From positions 1-6,570 of the forward strand of contig CAJXDX010000101.1 of assembly GCA_913052275.1 (NCBI GenBank): a stretch of DNA of 6,570 nucleotides. Direction: 5' to 3'. Position 1 is the stretch's first letter. Each line of letters starts with the position of its first letter. Made by a program: the position numbers and the translations under genes. The stretch is from an uncultured Pseudomonadota bacterium. GTDB taxonomy: Bacteria > SAR324 > NAC60-12. This document shows positions 1 through 5,172 of this stretch, in pieces. The notes under the pieces were generated by a model. That model worked only from the letters and a program-made list of their open reading frames with translations. It was not told where the DNA came from and ran no database searches.

Positions 1-1
1 G

Positions 2-1036
2 TTTGCCTATGGACTTACAGGACATAATGAAATCACAGGGAATGTGCTCAATCCATTAAGTCCGGAACATATAACAGGAGGTTCTTCAAGCGGTCCTGCA
101 GCAGCAGTTTCAGGATATTTGAGTTACGGCTCACTTGGTTCAGATACTGGCGGTTCAATACGATTCCCAGCATCATGCTGTGGACTTGTGGGCATGAAAC
201 CGACTTATGGTCTTGTCAGCCGTTATGGAGCGATGCCTCTTTCTTTTTCACTTGACCATATTGGTCCGCTTACAAGAACGGTTACTGACTGTGCCTTGTT
301 AACTCAAATCATATCAGGCCCCGATGAAAATGATCCGACTTCACTAAAGCATCAAAAACAAGATTACCTTGAAAATATCGAATCAGGAATAAATGGAATC
401 AAAATTGGTGTTCCACGCACACATTTTATTGATCAAGTTAATGGTGAGGTATTGAGAGAAATGAAACAAAGTCTGGAAGTATTCAGAAGTCTTGGAGCTC
501 ATGTTATGGAAATCGATTTGCCGGAAAGTTTTGATATCAGTAACGAAATGGCCAATATTATCACTGCGGTTGAAGGCAGTTCCGCACATACAAAGTGGTT
601 GAAGGATCGACCTGAAGATTATGGCAGACAAACAAGGAAACGACTGCTGTCAGGTTCAATTATTTCTGCTTCTGATTATCTTGAGGCCATAAAATTACGC
701 AAAGTTATTTTGAAGGAATTTTTGCAGGATGTTTTTGACAAAGTCGACATATTGCACGCACCTGTTGTGCCAATTCCTGTACCAACAATTGCCGAGTCTG
801 ACATTCAGGCTAATCCAGGATTTATTGAATTTCTCTTAAATCTGGGACACTGCACACGCCCTTTTGATTACCTTGGTCTACCTGCTGTTTCTGTACCAGC
901 AGGCAAAACTGATAATGGCCTGCCAACCGGATTTCAGTTAGTAGCACCTCCACTTGAGGAAGCAATGCTGTTCAGAGCAGCGCGTGCATATGAAAAAGAA
1001 AAACCCTGGGATTTCCAAAACTTTATTGGTGACTGA
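2..1036 (+). CDS. Amidase signature family hydrolase (5' partial)
   Basis: This is the C-terminal 344 residues of an amidase-signature enzyme, which hydrolyses or transfers amide nitrogen with a Ser-cisSer-Lys triad. The frame is open to the left edge, so the true start lies outside the window; the in-frame GTG at 44 is internal. In visible numbering, GGSSSG (26-31) supplies the cis-Ser (S28). GSDTGGSIR (46-54) supplies the nucleophile S52, with the family's 24-residue spacing. The triad Lys should lie in the missing part, about 120 residues judging from the usual 460-490 aa length. Further family marks are GMKPTYGLVSRYG, HAPVVPIPVP, and GLPAVSVPAG followed by GLPTGFQLV near the C-terminus. 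It resembles stand-alone amidases, including AtzE-like ones. No gatB or gatC is visible, so I do not call it gatA. The substrate is unknown. The gene is complete at its 3' end and ends with TGA. The 266 bp gap after it suggests it is not in the antiporter operon. Confidence 0.93.
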   Translation, partial: FAYGLTGHNEITGNVLNPLSPEHITGGSSSGPAAAVSGYLSYGSLGSDTGGSIRFPASCCGLVGMKPTYGLVSRYGAMPLSFSLDHIGPLTRTVTDCALLTQIISGPDENDPTSLKHQKQDYLENIESGINGIKIGVPRTHFIDQVNGEVLREMKQSLEVFRSLGAHVMEIDLPESFDISNEMANIITAVEGSSAHTKWLKDRPEDYGRQTRKRLLSGSIISASDYLEAIKLRKVILKEFLQDVFDKVDILHAPVVPIPVPTIAESDIQANPGFIEFLLNLGHCTRPFDYLGLPAVSVPAGKTDNGLPTGFQLVAPPLEEAMLFRAARAYEKEKPWDFQNFIGD

Positions 1037-1082
1037 GCTGATTTAAAAGCAATTTCAATTCTCGTCAAATAACAATATTTCC

Positions 1083-1111
1083 TTGACATGAACGAAAATT
1101 TATGACAATTT
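1083..1111 (+). promoter_or_regulatory. Possible sigma70-type promoter for the antiporter pair
   Basis: A perfect -35 hexamer TTGACA lies at 1083-1088. The -10 is ambiguous: GACAAT at 1104-1109 (15 bp spacer, 4 of 6 matches) or weaker overlapping hexamers at 16-17 bp. It is the best promoter-like match I found in the gap and is oriented toward the antiporters. The weak -10 and the AT-rich background keep confidence low. Confidence 0.3.
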
Positions 1112-1127
1112 TTTCAGCAAAAACAAT

Positions 1128-1141
1128 CTAATCTAGCTTAG
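1128..1141. repeat. 14 bp near-palindrome CTAATCTAGCTTAG
   Basis: Six of the seven symmetric base pairs match, and the only mismatch is T5 against C10. It sits about 17 bp downstream of the putative -10, where a repressor operator could lie. A 6-of-7 palindrome somewhere in 266 bp of AT-rich DNA is not very unlikely by chance, so this is only a candidate. Confidence 0.2.
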
Positions 1142-1228
1142 TTAAAAAGAGTCTTTAAGATTCAGTTAGTAGTAATTTACAGCTTGCAAATAGTAAAGGG
1201 ATGTGTAAGTCTCTTTGTAGAAAAATTA

Positions 1229-1246
1229 ATTGATTTTATTGATTTT
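1229..1246. repeat. Tandem 9 bp direct repeat ATTGATTTT x2
   Basis: Two exact abutting copies of ATTGATTTT occupy 1229-1237 and 1238-1246. The second copy overlaps a small inverted repeat, TTGAT-TTTTT-ATCAA, at 1239-1253. The element lies about 45 bp before the ribosome binding site of the first antiporter gene. It may be a binding site for an AT-rich-DNA regulator or simply replication slippage. Confidence 0.35.
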
Positions 1247-1288
1247 TTATCAAAAATAAACTAGTAATAGCTCACATGAAAAATGAAT

Positions 1289-1294
1289 AAGGAG
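1289..1294 (+). promoter_or_regulatory. Ribosome binding site of first antiporter gene
   Basis: AAGGAG lies 8 bases before the ATG at 1303. This near-ideal Shine-Dalgarno sequence supports that start, which also places a proper signal peptide at the N-terminus. Confidence 0.85.
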
Positions 1295-1302
1295 AATATC
1301 TT

Positions 1303-3189
1303 ATGAAACTTAACATGCGTCATGGAGCATTTGCTCTAATTTTATTAGTTCTTGGTCTTCCAGCTTTTGCCGGTGGTGGTGGTGGAACCAGCTTGATTGA
1401 ACCCTTAGGTGTAATGCTGCTTGCAGCGGCAGTAGTTGCAATTATATTAAGCTATGCAAAACAGGCCAGCCTGTTCGCATTCATTATTGTTGGGGTGGTG
1501 GCAGGCATAGTCGGTGTAAGAACCGTCATTAACACAAATGTGATGACTGCCTTCGTTGATATTGGTATTACGCTTCTGCTCTTTATGGCAGGAATGGAGG
1601 TTGATATTCCAGGTTTAATCAAACGCTGGAAACTGCTTTTGATCAACGGATTCGGACAAATTATTGGTTTATTTATTATCAGTTTAGGTCTTGGAGCGTT
1701 GTATGTCGGTATTGACGCAACGTACATGACCGATGCAGGTCTTTCTGCAGATAATGCCATGCCCGCACTGATATATTTTGCGCTTTGTCTAACTTTATCA
1801 TCCACCATCCTGGTAATCGGCACATTAAAAAGTACAGGGCAGATTTCAGAAGAACATGGTCAGGTCGCTCTTGGTTTAATGGTTCTGCAGGATATAGTTG
1901 CTGTTGTGGCACTGGCCATTCTGGCAACTCTGAAGCCACCTGAGCCAGGAATAGCGCCTCCAAACCTGGGAATAGAAGTTGCCATGATTTTCGGAAAAAT
2001 GATCGCACTGGCAATAGTACTTTATTTTGTAACGAAACACATACTAAATCCTCTATTTAAATTTTTCGCTCAATCAGGTGAAATGCTTTTCATCGGCACT
2101 CTGGGTTACGGAATGGGAGTTGCCGCACTTTGTGAAGTTATTCACTTTTCTTCAGGAATCGGAGCTTTCTTTGCCGGTGCAACACTTGCTGCCCTCCCAT
2201 ACAGGCATGAGATTGAGGATAAAGTTGAACCTTTGAAGGCTTTCGGGGTCATACTCTTTTTCATGGGTCTTGGATTTGATATTTCTGAATTGACACCTGA
2301 TCAGATGCTTGGCGGACTGGCTGAAGGTCTGATACTGGCTGTCTTGGTCGTTGTTCTGACAATTCCTTTGATGCTTCTGCTTGGATACTTAAGCAGGTTG
2401 AACTCTAAACCTGCGTTCCTGATGGGAGCAATCATAAATCAAAGTTCAGAGTTTTCACTGATGCTGGCTGTTCTATGTTTGCAATACAAGATTTTTGATC
2501 CTCACATTTTCATTGTGGTGACACTGGTTGTCTTGATCTCATTCTTCCTTTCTTCATTAGGACATCAATCTCTTGATGCTTTCTATGGAGTATTCTCGAA
2601 TGTTCTTAGTTTTATGGATGGCCGTACAACTACTGCAGAGGACGAGGAGTCTGATGATATCAAGCTAGATGGGCATGTTGTTATCATGGAATATAATGAA
2701 CTGGCAATTGAGATAGCAGACTTTTATGCACAACGCGGTGAACAAGTTTTGCTGCTCGATCTTGATCCGCATATCATAGAATATTTTGAAAAGCAACACG
2801 GACACAGCAACATACATGCCCACTACTCAAATATGGCCGATCCGGATGTATGGGAAAATCTTGCATTTAACAAGGCAAAGGTAGTGATTTCATGCATAGA
2901 TGGAGGTCAGGAAGCAGAATTGGCGATTTCCCGCTGGCTCAAAAAAGAAGCTCCCGAAGTTCCGTTTCTTGCAGCTACTTCATCACATGAGGAAACACTG
3001 GAATTGTATGGAGCTGGAGCACGTTATGTTATTCAAACTGAGTATCTGGCTGCAAAAGCTTTCCGTAATATTTTTGAAACGGAAGAAACAAAACCACGAA
3101 TTGAAGCTTTCCGCGAAATTGGAGAAAACCATTTTTCAGAAACCAAGAAATTACAAGAAGGACTTGGCGAAACATTTGCTAATGTTTGA
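1303..3189 (+). CDS. CPA2 (KefB/KefC-like) cation:proton antiporter with RCK domain, transport-competent paralog
   Basis: This 628-residue inner-membrane protein probably exchanges K+ (or Na+) for H+. Residues 1-23 are a signal peptide ending LPAFA, followed by five glycines (24-28). About 12-13 membrane segments follow up to about residue 421. Family marks are LLLFMAGMEVD (91-101), the Gln-Asp pair Q196-D197 in GLMVLQDIV (the expected ion/proton-binding Asp), GAFFAG (287-292), a YRHEIEDKVEP loop (300-310) like the HALESDIEP regulatory loop of KefC, and NQSSEF (379-384), whose E383 matches the GGEF Glu of KefC. After an acidic linker (443-455) comes an RCK/TrkA-N domain (about 457-590) with acidic D486/D488 at the end of the second strand. 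Its Gly-rich loop is badly degraded: EYNELA (463-468) stands where GxGxxG is expected. It is the first gene of a two-gene operon with the paralog 29 bp downstream. Family assignment is firm; the transported ion and the ligand are not known. Confidence 0.93.
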   Translation: MKLNMRHGAFALILLVLGLPAFAGGGGGTSLIEPLGVMLLAAAVVAIILSYAKQASLFAFIIVGVVAGIVGVRTVINTNVMTAFVDIGITLLLFMAGMEVDIPGLIKRWKLLLINGFGQIIGLFIISLGLGALYVGIDATYMTDAGLSADNAMPALIYFALCLTLSSTILVIGTLKSTGQISEEHGQVALGLMVLQDIVAVVALAILATLKPPEPGIAPPNLGIEVAMIFGKMIALAIVLYFVTKHILNPLFKFFAQSGEMLFIGTLGYGMGVAALCEVIHFSSGIGAFFAGATLAALPYRHEIEDKVEPLKAFGVILFFMGLGFDISELTPDQMLGGLAEGLILAVLVVVLTIPLMLLLGYLSRLNSKPAFLMGAIINQSSEFSLMLAVLCLQYKIFDPHIFIVVTLVVLISFFLSSLGHQSLDAFYGVFSNVLSFMDGRTTTAEDEESDDIKLDGHVVIMEYNELAIEIADFYAQRGEQVLLLDLDPHIIEYFEKQHGHSNIHAHYSNMADPDVWENLAFNKAKVVISCIDGGQEAELAISRWLKKEAPEVPFLAATSSHEETLELYGAGARYVIQTEYLAAKAFRNIFETEETKPRIEAFREIGENHFSETKKLQEGLGETFANV

Positions 3190-3208
3190 TACTGCTTAAC
3201 ACCAGATG

Positions 3209-3214
3209 AAGAGG
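3209..3214 (+). promoter_or_regulatory. Ribosome binding site of second antiporter gene
   Basis: AAGAGG lies 4 bases before the ATG at 3219, a shorter spacing than for the first gene. It falls in the 29 bp gap, which has no room for an ordinary terminator plus promoter. This supports co-transcription, possibly with weaker initiation on the second gene. Confidence 0.6.
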
Positions 3215-3218
3215 TTTC

Positions 3219-5123
3219 ATGTCTAAATCACTTATCTACAGACTCCCCTTATTATTAGCTGTAGGACTTTTTGCTTCTATGCCTGCCTATGCCGGCGGAG
3301 GGGGATGGTTCATCAAACCGCTGGGTTTGATGCTGGGGGGTGCAATGATCCTGACAATTTTACTCACAAGACTCAAACAGACAAATATACTGTCTTTTGT
3401 GATAATGGGCTACATAATGGCCAGCGTTGCGGGGCTTCCGGAAACATCGCTGGACCAGCTGGATCAGCATTATAGCGGTATAAGGGCCATACTTTCTGGC
3501 TTTCAGCAAATTGGTTTAGTTTTGATTCTTTTCATGGCTGGCCTGCAATTCAACCTGATAGACATAACTAAGCGTTTCAAATTAATCCTTGTCAATGGCG
3601 TTGGTTATTTAGGCCTAGGCCTGCTGCTCTTTTTCTGGGCCGCAGCTCAATTTGCAGGAACAGAAGGCTTTAGTGAAAGCATCTATTTTGCCCTTTGCCT
3701 TGCTGTCCCATCCAGCATCCTGGTTGCTGCTGCTTTGGAAAATAGTGGGACTGAAGAATCACTGCAAGGACAGATTTCAACAGGTATTGCAGTAGTTAGT
3801 TCCCTTTGTGCAATAGTTTTCATAGCCAAATTAAGTGCGACAGGTGTTGTAAGCCAAATTTCTGATTCCTCAACTTTCTTCTCCGGGGCTGACAATTTTA
3901 TGGAATTCAACCTGTGGATGACAGAAAGATTGGTTTTCTTGGTAGTTATTTTAATGATCCTGTCAAAACTTGTTCTAGAGCCAGTTGTACGTTATTTATT
4001 GCGTTCCTCGGAACTGTTGTTTGTCAGCGCGCTGGGATATTGCATGGGTATTGCGGCAATTTGCGGTTATATTGGAATTTCACCAGAAGCTGGGGCTTTC
4101 TTTGCAGGAATTTCTGTAGGAAACCTGCCGTACAGGCTTGACATTGAAGACAAAGTTGGTCCACTGAAATTATTCGGACAAATATTATTTTTCCTGACAG
4201 TAGGAGTTGAAATAGCAACAATTCAGGCCGAAAACTTTTCAAGCAATTTAGGAGCAATCATTCCGCTCTTGCTTTTAGTTGTTCTCATCAAACCCTTCTT
4301 TTTAATAATTACCGGTTATGCATCAAAGCTCAAAGGAAGGACAGCCTTTTTAATAGGTACGACTGTAAATCAGTCATCAGCTATTTCAATCATTGTTGCA
4401 CTTTTGGCCTGGAAATATAATGTTTTCAACGATCGTCTCTTTGCAATTTTGATTGCAGTGATTCTTGCTTCACTTGTTCTCTCTTCAATGGGACACGCAA
4501 TTCAACCTGCTTTATACCAAACCTTTAAATGGCTTGTAGGTGTACTGAACCGTAATATTTCCGCATTAGACCTGGAAAACTCAAGACAAGTAGTATTGAA
4601 AAATCATGTAGTATTGCTTGGATTCAATGAAATTGCTCAGGAGATTAGCGAATTTTTTGATGACCAGTTAACACCTGAACGTGTTTTGTTGATAGACTGT
4701 GATCCTGATATCATTAAACATTTTGAGGAAAGAAAGGATTCTAACGTGGATCCCGTATACGCAGATCCTGCTGATCCTAAAGTATGGCAAGAGTATAAAC
4801 TCAGTGAGGCAAAAGTTGTTGTTTCATGTATGGGCAGTGACTTGGAGGCAGACATTGAACTTGCGGGTTACATCAAAAGAACTTCCCCTGATTTGCCTTT
4901 CCTTGCTGTAACAACTTCACACGAGGATTCTCTTAAACTTTATGAGAGCGGAGTCCGTTATGTTGTTCAAACTGAACAGCTGGCTTCAAAAACTTTCAGA
5001 AGTGTTTTTTCGGAAGAAATTGACAAGCCTGTAACAGAGTCTTTTCTTGAGAAAGGAAGCAGTCATTGGAAGGATACACGATCTATCAGAGATGAGTTAG
5101 GAGAAATATTTAAACTGGTCTGA
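3219..5123 (+). CDS. CPA2 antiporter-like paralog with RCK domain lacking the usual ion-path residues
   Basis: This 634-residue membrane protein is a diverged paralog of its upstream neighbour, collinear along most of its length. Residues 1-25 form a signal peptide ending MPAYA, followed by GGGGW (26-30). About 12-13 membrane segments run to about residue 424. The scaffold is kept: LILFMAGLQFN (102-112), AGAFFAG (291-297), PYRLDIEDKVGPLK (304-317) and NQSSA (384-388). Residues that matter in this family are changed. The Gln-Asp pair is Ser-Ser (S194-S195, codons AGT TCC), the Glu is A388 (GCT), and the KefC-type loop has lost its His and last Glu (L307, G314). The RCK domain (about 462-596) keeps one loop glycine, GFNEIA (468-473), and acidic D493/D495. 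The last 28 residues align with the upstream protein's tail without gaps, 11 identical. The frame is intact, so it is not a pseudogene. It may be a regulatory or structural partner, or a transporter using other residues. Confidence 0.9.
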   Translation: MSKSLIYRLPLLLAVGLFASMPAYAGGGGWFIKPLGLMLGGAMILTILLTRLKQTNILSFVIMGYIMASVAGLPETSLDQLDQHYSGIRAILSGFQQIGLVLILFMAGLQFNLIDITKRFKLILVNGVGYLGLGLLLFFWAAAQFAGTEGFSESIYFALCLAVPSSILVAAALENSGTEESLQGQISTGIAVVSSLCAIVFIAKLSATGVVSQISDSSTFFSGADNFMEFNLWMTERLVFLVVILMILSKLVLEPVVRYLLRSSELLFVSALGYCMGIAAICGYIGISPEAGAFFAGISVGNLPYRLDIEDKVGPLKLFGQILFFLTVGVEIATIQAENFSSNLGAIIPLLLLVVLIKPFFLIITGYASKLKGRTAFLIGTTVNQSSAISIIVALLAWKYNVFNDRLFAILIAVILASLVLSSMGHAIQPALYQTFKWLVGVLNRNISALDLENSRQVVLKNHVVLLGFNEIAQEISEFFDDQLTPERVLLIDCDPDIIKHFEERKDSNVDPVYADPADPKVWQEYKLSEAKVVVSCMGSDLEADIELAGYIKRTSPDLPFLAVTTSHEDSLKLYESGVRYVVQTEQLASKTFRSVFSEEIDKPVTESFLEKGSSHWKDTRSIRDELGEIFKLV

Positions 5124-5172
5124 AATTACTTCAAGAATCAGTATAAATATAATTTACGGAAGACTAACCTAT

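Larger units (their letters stand above)
1037..1302. other. AT-rich intergenic region upstream of the antiporter operon
   Basis: This 266 bp gap separates the amidase stop from the first antiporter start. I see no convincing coding sequence, no tRNA or other recognisable RNA gene, and no strong GC-rich terminator hairpin after the amidase. It holds a possible sigma70-type promoter (TTGACA at 1083), a 14 bp near-palindrome at 1128-1141, a precise tandem duplication of ATTGATTTT at 1229-1246, and a ribosome binding site just before 1303. If the promoter is used, the leader is about 180 nt, long enough to carry post-transcriptional control, but I recognise no riboswitch fold in it. Confidence 0.7.

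Noticed and set aside
44..46. GTG as the start codon of the amidase
   Set aside because: The frame is open upstream and the residues before it (FAYGLTGHNEITGN) match amidase sequence; the gene is cut by the window.
383..631. Minus-strand open frame of 82 codons inside the amidase
   Set aside because: It lies wholly antisense to a clearly conserved amidase region and shows no recognisable motif.
1109..1123. TTTTT...AAAAA inverted repeat as a terminator for the amidase
   Set aside because: The stem is only A-T pairs and overlaps the putative promoter; it is too weak to call.
1452..2014. Two minus-strand open frames inside the first antiporter
   Set aside because: They are antisense to conserved membrane helices; their composition follows from the coding strand.
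2900..3199. Plus-strand 99-codon frame overlapping the 3' end of the first antiporter
   Set aside because: It is a frame-shifted reading of the RCK domain codons with a Lys-rich, low-information product and no supporting start context.
3219..5123. Second antiporter gene as a decaying pseudogene
   Set aside because: The frame is intact over 634 codons, and the signal peptide, scaffold motifs, RCK domain and tail are conserved; the key-residue changes look selective rather than random decay.
5124..5172. Bidirectional terminator between the convergent genes
   Set aside because: The 49 bp gap is AT-rich, but I found no stable GC-rich stem with a T tract; only an imperfect CAAGA...TCTTG pairing reaching into the minus-strand gene.
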